Shown here: positions 9,036 to 18,555 of the stretch, piece after piece | Layout of the letters: each line of letters begins with the position of its first letter | How positions within the stretch are numbered: the stretch's first letter is position 1 | Origin: Croceivirga radicis | GTDB lineage: Bacteria > Bacteroidota > Bacteroidia > Flavobacteriales > Flavobacteriaceae | DNA: 64,000 bases | Assembly (NCBI RefSeq): GCF_002072105.2 | Contig: NZ_MTBC01000011.1 | Location: 62,001 to 126,000 of the forward strand | Direction of reading: 5' to 3' | Notes under the pieces: model-generated | Seen by the model: the letters and a program-made list of their open reading frames with translations, nothing else | What the model was told of the DNA's origin: nothing | The model's database searches: none | Made by a program: the position numbers and the translations under genes

Positions 9036-9365
9036 TTAGCAACAACTATTTGTCTGTAAATCTTGATTTAAAAATTCGTTCATCAACGTTTTCATATGTT
9101 TCCAATTGGTTTCATCTATGCAATAGCAAACACTGGTACCCTCAACATTTCCTTTTATAAGTCCAAGGTTTTTTAATTCCTTTAAATGTTGTGATATGGT
9201 AGGTTGTGCCAAACCAATTTCATCTACTAAATCGCCACAAACACAGGCATTTATTTTAAATAGATGTTGCAATATGGCCACGCGGGCAGGGTGTCCAAAA
9301 ACTTTGGCAAACAAAGCTATTTTATTTTGCTCTTCCGTGAATATCTCTGTTTTGGCTAAACCCAT
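9036..9365 (-). CDS. arsR: ArsR-family metalloid-responsive repressor
   Basis: This small winged-helix repressor (109 residues) should bind DNA upstream of the ars genes and release it on arsenite binding. The core contains HPARVAILQHLF, the ACVCGDLVDEIG metal-site region at the DNA-binding helix (two cysteines in the position of the ELCVCDL-type site) and LAQPTISQHLKELKNLGLI as recognition helix. The C terminus carries another CYCIDE pair and ends in NSCC, so cysteines are plentiful for As(III). It is the first gene of the arsenic cluster. Regulatory blocks lie both upstream of it and just beyond its stop. Confidence 0.92.
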   Translation of the reverse strand: MGLAKTEIFTEEQNKIALFAKVFGHPARVAILQHLFKINACVCGDLVDEIGLAQPTISQHLKELKNLGLIKGNVEGTSVCYCIDETNWKHMKTLMNEFLNQDLQTNSCC

Positions 9366-9378
9366 TGTTTAATTGTTA

Positions 9379-9409
9379 TATTGCAATATTACGATTAATA
9401 AGGTTAAAT
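9379..9409 (-). promoter_or_regulatory. ars regulatory block, copy 1 (upstream of arsR)
   Basis: This 31-base block includes the palindrome ATATTGCAATAT (9378-9389) running into TTACGATTAATA and GTTAAAT. It begins 14 bases from the arsR start codon and is near-identical to the block before the DUF6428 gene. The palindrome next to the start codon is the most likely ArsR operator half of the element. Confidence 0.6.
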
Positions 9410-9436
9410 CACAGAAATAATTAGGAAAATTTTAAT

Positions 9437-10105
9437 TTAATTGGAATTGGAAGGATCAGGAATAGCTTCTTGTTTACCAATAAATTTGGGCTTTACACCA
9501 AATAAAATATCAATAAAAACCTTGGTACGAGCAAAATACTCCCTTACCTGTGTTTTAAGTCCGGCGGCAACACCAACATCTTTTGCATTATACCCAATTG
9601 CATGTAAACCATTTTTCTCTGCCAAGTAAATAGCTCTCTCGTTATGGAAAGCTTGGGAAATTATTGTAATTCGCTCTTGCCCAAATACCTCTTTTGCTCT
9701 TACAACGGAATCTAGTGTTCTAAACCCGGCATAGTCTAATATAATCCTGTCTTCAGGAACTCCTTCTTTGACCAATTCCTTTTTAAACTCCGAAGGTTCA
9801 TTGTAATATTTACTACCGTTATCACCACTTACCAAAACGTATGCTATTTTACCTGCTTTATATAGCCTAACCGCAGCAGCTACCCTAAATTTAAAATACG
9901 GATTTACACCACCTGCTTTTAAGTATTTAGAGGTACCCAAAACCAAACCAACGTGGTTGGTAGGAACGTTTTCTATAGAATCATACGTTTTACCATCTGC
10001 ATTTTTTTCGATGGAAAAATTGGCGATAAAAACCAGAACCAGCGTAACAATTAAAGAAAACAATAACGCTTTAACCAGCTTATGTATAAATCTGTTTTGG
10101 AACAA
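9437..10105 (-). CDS. sanA: SanA/YdcF-like DUF218 inner-membrane protein
   Basis: The 222-residue protein has one N-terminal membrane anchor (about 12-28, LLFSLIVTLVLVFIA) followed by a DUF218 domain with GLVLGTSKY, RVAAAVRLYKAGK, VLVSGDNGSKYYNEP, DRIILDYAGFRTLDSVVRA and ISQAFHNERAIYLA. SanA in enterobacteria affects envelope permeability to vancomycin at high temperature; the biochemical activity of DUF218 proteins is still unclear. Most of the chain should be periplasmic. It lies downstream of a 355-base non-coding stretch and upstream of arsR but is unrelated to it in function. Confidence 0.85.
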   Translation of the reverse strand: MFQNRFIHKLVKALLFSLIVTLVLVFIANFSIEKNADGKTYDSIENVPTNHVGLVLGTSKYLKAGGVNPYFKFRVAAAVRLYKAGKIAYVLVSGDNGSKYYNEPSEFKKELVKEGVPEDRIILDYAGFRTLDSVVRAKEVFGQERITIISQAFHNERAIYLAEKNGLHAIGYNAKDVGVAAGLKTQVREYFARTKVFIDILFGVKPKFIGKQEAIPDPSNSN

Positions 10106-10460
10106 TAGTAATCTCCTTTTTTATGGTCCTTGCTAAATTAATTCTTTAAAAACATTAGCTAACTATAATTAAGGGTATTTTACGATTGCCAATAAAAATA
10201 TCTGTCTTTAGAAGTTGTACTTTGTTTCAATTAAATACTTCTTTTATACATAAAGATACCTGCGAGAAGATTTAAGATAGTAGCTTATATTTTATTGCAT
10301 ATTAATTATGACAAAATGGAAATTACCTGTTTACTAAAACTCGCCCCTCTTGAAACCTAACTATAATCTTTTACTATTTAAAAAGCAATAATTATTTTAC
10401 CCAAATGGTTACTTGGGGGCATTAATCACCGTGAAGCTGTTTTAGCCCCGTAATTTTGAT
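10106..10460. other. non-coding stretch between sanA and the Sde182-type gene
   Basis: This gap of 355 bases holds no convincing ORF on either strand. It must carry the sanA promoter near 10110-10200 and the 3' end of the Sde182-type gene. The only structure I see is a short imperfect hairpin, CCCAA...TTGGG at 10400-10417, followed on the minus strand by an AT-rich run, which may be a weak terminator for the Sde182-type gene. Confidence 0.5.
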
Positions 10461-11906
10461 TTAGGGCACAACCGTAACTATAATTCTTTTATATCTGGTT
10501 AAAGCTGGCGTTCCTTTATCTGTTAATTTGAGGATAATATGAATGGTCTCCTTTTGTGCAACCTTTGGTGCATCCACATATGCCGTATGTGAATTGCCTG
10601 GTTGGCCAATGTTAAATTCACCTTTAAAACCACCAGCTTCTTTATAAACAAACCATAGATAACTTAAGCTATCTCCGTCCGGATCATACGATTTACTGGC
10701 ATCTAGAGCAAATCCTTGTCCAGATTTAACAGTAAGCGCTGTAGCATGGCTCAATACCGGCACGGGTGGGTGATTGGATTCTGTAAAAGTATTTATAGTC
10801 CAATCCATACGCGCAGCAAAGTCGTTTTGTATCTCGTCTCGCCACCGCCAAATAGAAACCTTGCCCCCTGTATATTTGGTAGAATCTAATTTTACGTTTC
10901 TACCATAATTAGAAAACACATACGGCTCATAGGTGTCTATGGTATCTGTCCATATTTTTCTAGTTTCCGGCTCAAAAGGCACTCCTGAGCTTCCCCTTTT
11001 GCGACCTTCAAATTTTGGTAGATAATAGGTATATCTACCTCCCCAGCCTCCATAATCAGGTCTTTCAGGATTATTTAATCCATTTGGTATTACCCCTAAA
11101 AATGCGGGAGTATCTCCCTCAACGCCCCAGCTAACGTCTGGGTAAACTGCACCTAATGGCCCATGGTCTTGTTGTATATTTTTTGCTAGCCACGTATTGC
11201 TAATTGTAGTATTATCCCAATTTTTCACTACTGTATTAATTCCCGTCCAGGTAGCGGTTCCATAATCATCTCCCGGACTTACCACATAGAACAATTTTGG
11301 AAAATTCTTTCTAATCCATATCCCAGAGTCGTCTTGATCAGAGATGGTATAAACTCGTATTTTACTTACTATTTCATCAAGTTGATTTTGAGATGTAGTA
11401 GCCTTTAAATCGTATAATGCTTGTGCCAAAACATTAGCACCACCCCAAACCGACACCCATAAAGGCCTTTCATCTTTCTTCTTTAATTCTTCTACCAATA
11501 ATTGTGAGCCAGAGCTAGTTTGGTTCTTCCCAACCCCCAATAACCCGTATTTTGGAGGCCCCGTTTTTACCTTAGCTAACAATTCTATTTTGGTAGGATA
11601 CCCCCCTTCATGTTTTAAAAGGTTATCCCTTACCTTACCATAAGCGTCTAGCACCTGTAAAATTGATTCGGGATTAACCTCATTTTTATGCCAGCAAGAT
11701 GTAGTGGCCACCAATCCTCTAATTTCTAGTTTATTTGAATATAGTAGCAACCTTACCAAAGATTGGGTATCATCTGGGTCCGCTTCAATATCCGTTAGCA
11801 CAAAAAGCCTCGGTTTAACCTCTTGCTGGGCAAAGCCAGCTGTGTTAGCAAGTAATAAAACAAATAGAACAATTAGATTGAATATAGGCTTTGGTGTAGA
11901 CTTCAT
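10461..11906 (-). CDS. exported Sde182/DUF1593 nucleoside-hydrolase-like protein
   Basis: I start it at MKSTPKPIFN (11906), which gives a normal signal peptide ending near AGFAQQ; an ATG at 11927 would add seven residues. The mature protein opens with RLFVLTDIEADPDDTQSLVRLLLYS, the Asp-rich motif of the nucleoside-hydrolase fold, and continues as the DUF1593 domain known from the cellulose-binding protein Sde182 (about 30-380). A C-terminal Ig/cadherin-like domain (about 385-481, with ALDASKSYDPDGDSLSYLW) completes the usual two-domain architecture. Function is not established; a periplasmic role on glycan fragments is inferred from relatives and context. It is divergent from a second nucleoside-hydrolase-fold gene. 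Confidence 0.85.
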   Translation of the reverse strand: MKSTPKPIFNLIVLFVLLLANTAGFAQQEVKPRLFVLTDIEADPDDTQSLVRLLLYSNKLEIRGLVATTSCWHKNEVNPESILQVLDAYGKVRDNLLKHEGGYPTKIELLAKVKTGPPKYGLLGVGKNQTSSGSQLLVEELKKKDERPLWVSVWGGANVLAQALYDLKATTSQNQLDEIVSKIRVYTISDQDDSGIWIRKNFPKLFYVVSPGDDYGTATWTGINTVVKNWDNTTISNTWLAKNIQQDHGPLGAVYPDVSWGVEGDTPAFLGVIPNGLNNPERPDYGGWGGRYTYYLPKFEGRKRGSSGVPFEPETRKIWTDTIDTYEPYVFSNYGRNVKLDSTKYTGGKVSIWRWRDEIQNDFAARMDWTINTFTESNHPPVPVLSHATALTVKSGQGFALDASKSYDPDGDSLSYLWFVYKEAGGFKGEFNIGQPGNSHTAYVDAPKVAQKETIHIILKLTDKGTPALTRYKRIIVTVVP

Positions 11907-11980
11907 GTATAAGTTTTTATTCAGCAAAGAATAAGATAATCTATTTGAGAGTAGTCTTGGGCCTAGCCATATAATTTCAA

Positions 11981-12003
11981 CGAAAAGTCTGTAAAACGTT
12001 TCG
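11981..12003. promoter_or_regulatory. candidate operator in divergent promoter (CGAAA...AAACGTTTCG)
   Basis: The spacer between the Sde182-type gene and the nucleoside hydrolase contains CGAAA, 13 bases, then TTTCG, with an internal palindrome AAACGTTT at 11994-12001. A CG-centred palindrome is the usual shape of LacI-family operators, and a LacI gene lies 2.6 kb away. This is suggestive only. Confidence 0.3.
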
Positions 12004-12063
12004 CTTATCCTAAAATTAAATGCAAGACCGTTTCTTTTGTATCTTAGGTCTTAAACCATAACA

Positions 12064-13086
12064 ATGAAACTGCTGCAAAACCAAACTATTCTCGTATTGT
12101 TTATTTTACCCGTTCTACTATTTGGCCAAAACCCCATTCCAGAAGTTTATGAGAATGTAACACCCAGGGTACGTGTAATTATTGATAATGATTTTGGAGG
12201 AGATCCAGACGGACTCTTTCAATTAGTACACCATTTATTGAGCCCTAGTGTTCTGATTAAAGGTATCATTGGATCACAACATTACTCCGCCGGTTTTTAT
12301 GACAATCCGGGAACTGCAGACTTTTCTGCACTACTTGCACAGCAGGTATTGGATACTATGGATTTGGAAGATAAATATACTGTGCTGGCAGGCAGCAACA
12401 AGGGATTGGTAGCAATGGATACACCCCAAAAAACCAAAGCTGCCCAACTTATTGTAGACGAAGCTATGCGTACAGATACTAAATTGCCCCTGTATATTGT
12501 TTGTGGTGCCGGTTTAACAAACCTTGCGAGTGCTTATCTGATAGAACCAAAAATTGCGGATAAAGTAATCTTGGTTTGGATTGGCGGCGAAGAATATCCA
12601 GATTTGGCCTATCCCCCACCAAATGCCATGAAAACAGAATATAATCTTGGTATAGACAAGCTAGCCGCACAAGTAGTATTTAACCAAAGTGCGATCCCAA
12701 TTTGGCAAGTACCGCGTAATGCGTATAGATTAACCTTAATATCTCATGCTGAATTGTTTTATCGGTTTGGAAATAAAGGAATTGTGGGTGAATTTTTGGT
12801 TGACAAAATGAAACATTTATTTGAAAAATCTGGCAAAAAATTAGGTGAAGCTTATGCCTTGGGCGATAACCCGCTTACCTTGCTTACTGCTTTACAGTCT
12901 TCTTGGGAAGCAGACCCTTCTTCTAGTTTATACAAACTGGTACAGGCACCTACCATTAACAAAAATGGGAATTATGAAACCAATAAAAACGGAAGGACAA
13001 TAAGGGTGTATACCCAATTAGATGTGCGTTTAATGTTCAATGATTTAGAGGCTAAGTTGGCATTATTTGGAAAAGTTGCCAACTAA
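12064..13086 (+). CDS. exported nucleoside hydrolase family protein
   Basis: The 340-residue protein has a signal peptide (about 1-21, ending LLFGQ) and a nucleoside-hydrolase domain beginning at RVRVIIDNDFGGDPDGLFQLVHHLL, the Asp-rich calcium and ribose binding motif. It also has KLPLYIVCGAGLTNLASAYL and EYNLGIDKLAAQVVF, the usual mid-domain segments. Family members cleave the N-glycosidic bond of nucleosides, but exported relatives next to glycan-active genes have unproven substrates. Its stop codon abuts the stop of the BNR-repeat gene on the other strand with no spacer. Divergent transcription with the Sde182-type gene suggests shared control. Confidence 0.85.
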   Translation: MKLLQNQTILVLFILPVLLFGQNPIPEVYENVTPRVRVIIDNDFGGDPDGLFQLVHHLLSPSVLIKGIIGSQHYSAGFYDNPGTADFSALLAQQVLDTMDLEDKYTVLAGSNKGLVAMDTPQKTKAAQLIVDEAMRTDTKLPLYIVCGAGLTNLASAYLIEPKIADKVILVWIGGEEYPDLAYPPPNAMKTEYNLGIDKLAAQVVFNQSAIPIWQVPRNAYRLTLISHAELFYRFGNKGIVGEFLVDKMKHLFEKSGKKLGEAYALGDNPLTLLTALQSSWEADPSSSLYKLVQAPTINKNGNYETNKNGRTIRVYTQLDVRLMFNDLEAKLALFGKVAN

Positions 13087-14493
13087 CTATTGTGCATCTT
13101 TAAGTTCGTATAATTTTAACACGCTAGGCTTGGGCCAAGGTTTTTCTCTTGGTAAATCCCTATTGTTATTTAAAGTTTCCCATTTAAGTAAATACTGTAG
13201 GTTACCCTTACCATTATTACTACCATCCTTTAGCGTTTGTACCACAAGGCCTGGAAAATTGCCCTCTACATCTAATTGGTTTGCCAAAGATTCTGGTTTA
13301 ATTACAGAACCTATGGCTTTTAAGTCTTTATCCAATAAAATAGTGCCTTCCCCATAGGCTTTGTGGTAGTAACCTACTTCAAACCTGCCGTCCGCACGCC
13401 TATTGAATTCTTTTATAAGTACCTCAAAATCTATACTACCAAAACCAGAGAATTCCCAACGATATTCCCAATTGGTAATGGTATGATTTTTCCATGTTCC
13501 ATCTTCCAAATAAGCCACATACAACTGTAAATTGCCCACCTCATCGTATTTATGATATACAAATACCGGGTTGTTATCTTTATCCAATACCAACTTAGCC
13601 GCTAAGTTTATGATTCCACCATTAACCGGTATAGGGTCCACTATTAGTCCGTTAGTATTTAATGTTGCTGGCAAATCTATCTGCTCCCCACTCACAGTAT
13701 ACCATTTTTTTAAATCTGGACTTTTCATGTAGCTTAAATCATGATTGGTGGCACAATCTGGCGTATCTCTCCAAACCCAATACACATGGTACCAACCATC
13801 TTCTAAAAGCATGGGTTTACTTTGGTAAGCGTTCATTTTACCCATACCATCCGTTAACGGTCTGTCTAACAAACGAGACCATTCTTGACTTTTTACATCA
13901 TATAAATTATAAATCTCGTTACCATCACCACTTCCACCATCTCGGTACTGAAACACAATATTTCCTTCCTTGGTGGTTGTAAATCTAGGATAGGTGCAAC
14001 GGTCTTCATTGCTACCAATTAACTCATAATGTTGTTTAAGCGTTGTAACATCATACGGTTTTTCACTTTTAAAATAAGTAATTGGATTTATGTGCATGTT
14101 ACCCGATAAATGTATATATCCTAATGAATCTACTATCAATTCTAAATAATTATGACTATCCCAACCAAGCACCGTGCTAGTACCATTTGCTGTTTCTCTA
14201 GTAGTAGCGGGTAATTGATACTTTTTAAAACCTAATGAATCTAATTTGCGCTGTGCAACTACAATATTTCTATTTGCATTGTAGTACGCAACAAACTGAT
14301 GGTTGCCTTTGGTGTATATAGAAAAATTGGCAGGATGCCCAGACCAAACACTGTCTATGGTTATGGTGTTCACAATCGTTGGCACTTTACCACTTTCATC
14401 TAGCACCAAATTGTTTTGTTTTACTTTCTGTTTACAAGAAAACTGACAAATTAATAGTAGCGATAAGATGTAGTATTTTAGTTTGGTATGCAT
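13087..14493 (-). CDS. BNR-repeat lipoprotein (BNR_4 type)
   Basis: The 468-residue lipoprotein has a signal with lipobox-like LLICQFSCKQK, so Cys20 is the likely lipidation site. The rest is a seven-bladed propeller of the BNR_4 type: repeated motifs such as NRNIVVAQRKLDSLGF, YPRFTTTKEGNIVFQYRDGGSGDGNEIYN, and YHVYWVWRDTPDCATNHDLSYMKSPD. Relatives include sialidase-like folds and several polysaccharide lyases of algal-glycan degraders; catalytic identity cannot be read here. It probably faces the periplasm or cell surface. It lies between the nucleoside hydrolase and the LacI regulator. Confidence 0.8.
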   Translation of the reverse strand: MHTKLKYYILSLLLICQFSCKQKVKQNNLVLDESGKVPTIVNTITIDSVWSGHPANFSIYTKGNHQFVAYYNANRNIVVAQRKLDSLGFKKYQLPATTRETANGTSTVLGWDSHNYLELIVDSLGYIHLSGNMHINPITYFKSEKPYDVTTLKQHYELIGSNEDRCTYPRFTTTKEGNIVFQYRDGGSGDGNEIYNLYDVKSQEWSRLLDRPLTDGMGKMNAYQSKPMLLEDGWYHVYWVWRDTPDCATNHDLSYMKSPDLKKWYTVSGEQIDLPATLNTNGLIVDPIPVNGGIINLAAKLVLDKDNNPVFVYHKYDEVGNLQLYVAYLEDGTWKNHTITNWEYRWEFSGFGSIDFEVLIKEFNRRADGRFEVGYYHKAYGEGTILLDKDLKAIGSVIKPESLANQLDVEGNFPGLVVQTLKDGSNNGKGNLQYLLKWETLNNNRDLPREKPWPKPSVLKLYELKDAQ

Positions 14494-14570
14494 ACTTGCG
14501 TTTTAAGTAGTAAGGCTTAAACCACAAATATGAAGATTATTATTTAAAAGTGTGTCTACAACACAAATAA

Positions 14571-15596
14571 TTAAGGTGTTTTTCTAGAAGATTCTCTAAC
14601 AATAAGACTCGTCTTTACCACCTTGGTAGTATATGGTAAGGTCTCCGCATCTGTTTTTTCTATACGGTCTATTATCATATTGGCCGCCGTTTCTCCAATA
14701 AATTTACCATGTTGGCTTACCATACTTAAAGAAGGAGAAACATACTTGGATAATCTACCATTTGTAAAACCAACAATAGAAACTTCTTCTGGTACCTTCA
14801 CCTTTTTTTGTTTGCAGATATTTAGAACATCAACAGCTGTCATTTCATCTAAAGCAATGATGGCGTCTACAGGCTTATAATTTAAAAGAAGGGTCATTAA
14901 AATTTCTAAATCGTCTTTTTTACCCACTTTTACATTTAAGTTTTTATCGTAGGCAATTCCTTTTTCCTCTAGTGCTTTTTGGTAACCTTGAATTCTTAGT
15001 TTACCAACACTAGAATCAAAAATAGTAGATACTACTGCAACATTTTTGCACCCAGTTTCAAATAGATAATTAGTGGTTTTATATCCGGCTTCAAAATCAT
15101 CTACAATAACCTTATCACAATCTACTTCGTCTGTAACCCGATCAATCATCACCATAGGTATTTGACCATTGCTATAATTTTTTAAGTGATCATAAATAGC
15201 TTTGGACTGTGTTTCTTCTGATAATGAAATGATTAAGCCGTCTACAGTGCCCGCGCTCAACAACTCAACCGTTTTTAGTTCTTTTAAATAAGACTCATCA
15301 GAGGTACAACTGATAATGTTATAACCCCTTGCATTTGCATTTTTTTCAATACCATAAAAAACCTGAACAAAGAAGTAGTTTAAGATATTGGGGACTACAA
15401 CACCAATAGTCTTTGTGTTTTTACGTAAAAGACTTAAAGCAATACGGTTTGGACGGTAATGGTTGTCCTTGGCATATTGTTGAATTTTCGCTTTAAGGTC
15501 CTCACTAATTTCATGACTATCGTTAATAGCCTTGGAAGCGGTAGATACCGAGACTTTAAAATGGGTGGCAATATCTTTTAAAGTAAATTTTTTCAT
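14571..15596 (-). CDS. LacI-family transcriptional regulator, probably of the xylose locus
   Basis: The 341-residue repressor is started at MKKFTLKDIATHFKVS (15596), which places the helix-turn-helix at residues 4-25, as is usual. An ATG 15 bases upstream gives MGNTI ahead of it and is less likely. The DNA-binding part (TLKDIATHFKVSVSTASKAIN) precedes a periplasmic-binding-protein-like sensor domain (about 60-335) with TIGVVVPNILNYFF, DGLIISLSEETQ, VDAIIALDEMTAVDVLN and VSIVGFTNG. It lies directly downstream of the xylBA terminator, and candidate operators occur upstream of xylB, so regulation of xylose catabolism is the simplest inference. Whether it binds xylose, xylulose or an oligosaccharide is unknown. 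Confidence 0.88.
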   Translation of the reverse strand: MKKFTLKDIATHFKVSVSTASKAINDSHEISEDLKAKIQQYAKDNHYRPNRIALSLLRKNTKTIGVVVPNILNYFFVQVFYGIEKNANARGYNIISCTSDESYLKELKTVELLSAGTVDGLIISLSEETQSKAIYDHLKNYSNGQIPMVMIDRVTDEVDCDKVIVDDFEAGYKTTNYLFETGCKNVAVVSTIFDSSVGKLRIQGYQKALEEKGIAYDKNLNVKVGKKDDLEILMTLLLNYKPVDAIIALDEMTAVDVLNICKQKKVKVPEEVSIVGFTNGRLSKYVSPSLSMVSQHGKFIGETAANMIIDRIEKTDAETLPYTTKVVKTSLIVRESSRKTP

Positions 15597-15662
15597 AATC
15601 GTGTTACCCAAAGATAACCTAAAAGTAATTTAATTTTGGTTGCTTGTGCCAGTGCTTATTAA

Positions 15663-15702
15663 AGCCAAAAAAACCGGTAACCTAAATATAAATTACCGGT
15701 TT
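15663..15702 (-). terminator. intrinsic terminator of xylBA
   Basis: Perfect 10-base arms, AAACCGGTAA (15671-15680) and TTACCGGTTT (15693-15702), enclose a 12-base AT-rich loop. On the minus strand the stem is followed by a run of T (complement of 15665-15670). It lies 17 bases beyond the xylA stop and insulates the operon from the LacI gene. Confidence 0.8.
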
Positions 15703-15718
15703 TATAACTAAAACTAAC

Positions 15719-17044
15719 TTATATATACTGGTTCAATATGTTTTCGAACAATTCTTGCTTTCCACTAATAGTCTGTGGTTCTCCTTTCTCCATTCCAATT
15801 TTGGCCAACGTTTCCAAATCTAGTTTGTTGTTAACAAAATCTGCTCCTTTACCAGAGGTAAAGCTGGCATAGCGTTTAGAAAGTAAATCTTCATACGGTG
15901 ATTTTTGCATAACAGCATCTGCAATAAGTAAACCGCGTGCAAAAGTATCTGCGCCACCAATATGTGCTAAGAATATATCTTCTAGATCTGTAGAATTTCT
16001 TCTGGTCTTGGCATCAAAATTTACACCACCACCTTGTAAACCACCAGCTTTTAAGAATACCAACATTGCTTCTGCCGTTTCTAAAAAGTTGTTTGGAAAT
16101 TGATCCGTATCCCATCCGTTTTGGTAATCTCCACGGTTAGCATCTATGCTTCCTAACATTCCTGCATCTGCCGCCACTTGTAGTTCATGCTGAAAAGTGT
16201 GTTGGGCCAAGGTGGCATGGTTAACTTCAATATTCAATTTAAAATCGTTCTCCAAGCCTTGCTCTCTTATAAAATTGATAGACGTAGCAGAATCAAAATC
16301 ATATTGATGCTTAGAAGGCTCCATTGGTTTTGGTTCAATAAAGAAACTGCCTTTAAATCCATTTTTTCTAGCATAGTCTCTTGCCATTCGCATAAAACGA
16401 CCAATGTTATCTTGCTCCAATTTCATATTGGTATTCAGTAAGGACATATAACCTTCTCTACCTCCCCAGAACACATAGTTTTCACCGCCAAGTTCCATTG
16501 TTGCATCTAAGGCAATTTTTACTTGAGCACCTGCATGCGCCACTACATCAAAATTAGGGTTAGAAGCCGCACCGTTCATATATCTGGGATTAGAGAATAA
16601 ATTAGCTGTTCCCCATAGTAGTTTTACCCCAGAAGCGTTCATTTTTTCTTTAAGGTAGGCTACCGTTTGCTGAACCCTTTTTTCAGATTCCGCAAGGGTA
16701 CCAGCCTCATCTACCAAATCAAAATCATGAAAACAATAGTAGTCAAACCCCATTTTTGTTACAAATTCAAATGCTGCATCTGCCTTTTCTTTTGCTGCAA
16801 CAAGCGGATCTGTAGCAGTACTCCAAGGAAACGCTTTGGTACCTGGACCAAAAGGGTCTCCTCCGGTACCACAAAGGGTATGCCAATAAGCCATTGCAAA
16901 TTTAAAATGCTCTCTCATGGTTTTACCGGCAACTACTTGTTCTGGATTATAAAATTTGAACGCTAAGGGATTATCAGATTCCCTACCTTCATATTTAATC
17001 TCGCCAATTCCTTTAAAATATTCTTTATCTCCTATTAATACCAT
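15719..17044 (-). CDS. xylA: xylose isomerase
   Basis: This enzyme interconverts D-xylose and D-xylulose in the cytoplasm using two divalent metal ions. The 441-residue length is that of class II enzymes. Recognisable segments are [14 protein letters not shown] (catalytic His region), [32 protein letters not shown] (metal ligands E and K), [17 protein letters not shown] and [20 protein letters not shown] (Asp ligands). It follows xylB with a seven-base gap, so the two form one operon, xylBA, feeding the pentose phosphate pathway. It ends before a strong terminator. Confidence 0.97.
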   Translation of the reverse strand: MVLIGDKEYFKGIGEIKYEGRESDNPLAFKFYNPEQVVAGKTMREHFKFAMAYWHTLCGTGGDPFGPGTKAFPWSTATDPLVAAKEKADAAFEFVTKMGFDYYCFHDFDLVDEAGTLAESEKRVQQTVAYLKEKMNASGVKLLWGTANLFSNPRYMNGAASNPNFDVVAHAGAQVKIALDATMELGGENYVFWGGREGYMSLLNTNMKLEQDNIGRFMRMARDYARKNGFKGSFFIEPKPMEPSKHQYDFDSATSINFIREQGLENDFKLNIEVNHATLAQHTFQHELQVAADAGMLGSIDANRGDYQNGWDTDQFPNNFLETAEAMLVFLKAGGLQGGGVNFDAKTRRNSTDLEDIFLAHIGGADTFARGLLIADAVMQKSPYEDLLSKRYASFTSGKGADFVNNKLDLETLAKIGMEKGEPQTISGKQELFENILNQYI

Positions 17045-17051
17045 TTGTTGA

Positions 17052-18533
17052 TTATTTATTTAAAATTAAACTCAATTCTTTTTTCCAATTATCGTATGCT
17101 GTTTGGTAGGCCGTTTTATCCTTTAACGGCATGTATGTCATTACATGGTCGTTTTTCATGTACGTATTAAATGCATTATAATCACCGTCTTGTAAAGCAC
17201 AAGCTCTTGCAGCACCTATAGCCCCGGTAGTATTGTAAATTTCTATTTCTTGACCTAGCAATGTGGCAATGGTATTTGAGAAAATTTCTGATCTAAATAA
17301 ATTATCGTTACCTGCCCTAATTACTTTTGGCACAATACCATCTTGTTGCATAATCTCAAAGCCATAAACAAAAGAAAACGCTATACCTTCTAAAGCGGCC
17401 CTACACAAATGGGCCTTATTGTGCCTGTTGAGGTTTAAATGCACTATTCTTGTGCCTACATCTTTGTTTTGCAACATACGTTCTGCACCATTACCAAAAG
17501 GAATTACCGTTACACCATCTGCTCCTACTGGTATGGCGCCAGCCAGTTGGTTCATTTCATCATAGGAAGAAACACTTAAGTTATTCATTAACCAGCGGTA
17601 TTGTATCCCTGCTCCATTTATACACAACAATTTGCCAATACGTTGCTTTTGCCCTTTTTCATAATTAACATGGGCAAAATTGTTAACCTTATCGCACTCT
17701 TTAACAGACAGGTTATCTGTAACCGCATACATTACCCCAGAAGTTCCGCCGGTTGCGGCAACCTCTCCTGGATTAAATACATTTAAAGAAAGTGCATTGT
17801 TTGGTTGATCACCAGCCCTATAAAGAATAGGCGTACCAATAGCTAAACCCGTTTGGGTAGCACCAGATTGGTCCACAAAAGCTTGTTTGCCAAAAGTTGG
17901 TACTATTTCTGGAACCAAATCCTTTGGTAATCCATAAAAATTTAGCAGTTCTTCTGAAATCGCATCTTTTTTAAAATCCCAATAAACGCCTTCAGATAAA
18001 CCCGATAAGGTGGTATTGATAGAACCACTTAGTTTGTAGGAGATAAAATCTCCCGGAAGCATAAATTTATCGATGTCTTTAAAAATGGAAGGTTCATGCT
18101 CTTTTACCCATTTTAATTTAGATGCCGTAAAGTTGGCTGGACTATTTAATAAATGGGTGTTACAAAAATCTACTCCCATATTCGCATAAGCTTCGTTACC
18201 TATTTCCACTGCCCTAGAATCGCACCAAATAATTGATTTTCTTAAAGGTTCTCCATGCTTATCTACCAAAACCAGTCCGTGCATTTGGTACGATATACCT
18301 ATACCTTTTATTAAATCTGCATCTACGGAGTGTTCTTTGATAATCCGCTTAATTCCGTTACAGGCATGTTGCCACCATACGTTAGGATCCTGCTCTGCCC
18401 AACCTGCTTGGGCAGCATACATGGACATTTCTTCCTTTGGTTCTTGCACCACGGTAACACTTTTACCAGAGCTAGATTCAATTAAGGCAATTTTAAGGGA
18501 AGAGCTCCCTACGTCCAGTCCTAAAAAGTACAT
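17052..18533 (-). CDS. xylB: xylulokinase
   Basis: The enzyme phosphorylates D-xylulose to xylulose 5-phosphate. The 493-residue protein has the FGGY-kinase fold: N-terminal [19 protein letters not shown] phosphate-binding loop, [25 protein letters not shown] with the catalytic-domain Asp, the second lobe motif [18 protein letters not shown], and a C-terminal [19 protein letters not shown] segment in place of the usual GGGA. It is the first gene of xylBA; candidate operators and a -7 box lie upstream. Length is normal. Confidence 0.95.
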   Translation of the reverse strand: MYFLGLDVGSSSLKIALIESSSGKSVTVVQEPKEEMSMYAAQAGWAEQDPNVWWQHACNGIKRIIKEHSVDADLIKGIGISYQMHGLVLVDKHGEPLRKSIIWCDSRAVEIGNEAYANMGVDFCNTHLLNSPANFTASKLKWVKEHEPSIFKDIDKFMLPGDFISYKLSGSINTTLSGLSEGVYWDFKKDAISEELLNFYGLPKDLVPEIVPTFGKQAFVDQSGATQTGLAIGTPILYRAGDQPNNALSLNVFNPGEVAATGGTSGVMYAVTDNLSVKECDKVNNFAHVNYEKGQKQRIGKLLCINGAGIQYRWLMNNLSVSSYDEMNQLAGAIPVGADGVTVIPFGNGAERMLQNKDVGTRIVHLNLNRHNKAHLCRAALEGIAFSFVYGFEIMQQDGIVPKVIRAGNDNLFRSEIFSNTIATLLGQEIEIYNTTGAIGAARACALQDGDYNAFNTYMKNDHVMTYMPLKDKTAYQTAYDNWKKELSLILNK

Positions 18534-18555
18534 ATTGCAGTTTTATCGTTTTTAC

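Noticed and set aside
10106-10460. possible small RNA or short ORF in the 355-base spacer
   Set aside because: I found neither a promoter-terminator pair nor a frame with coding features; only a weak hairpin is present.
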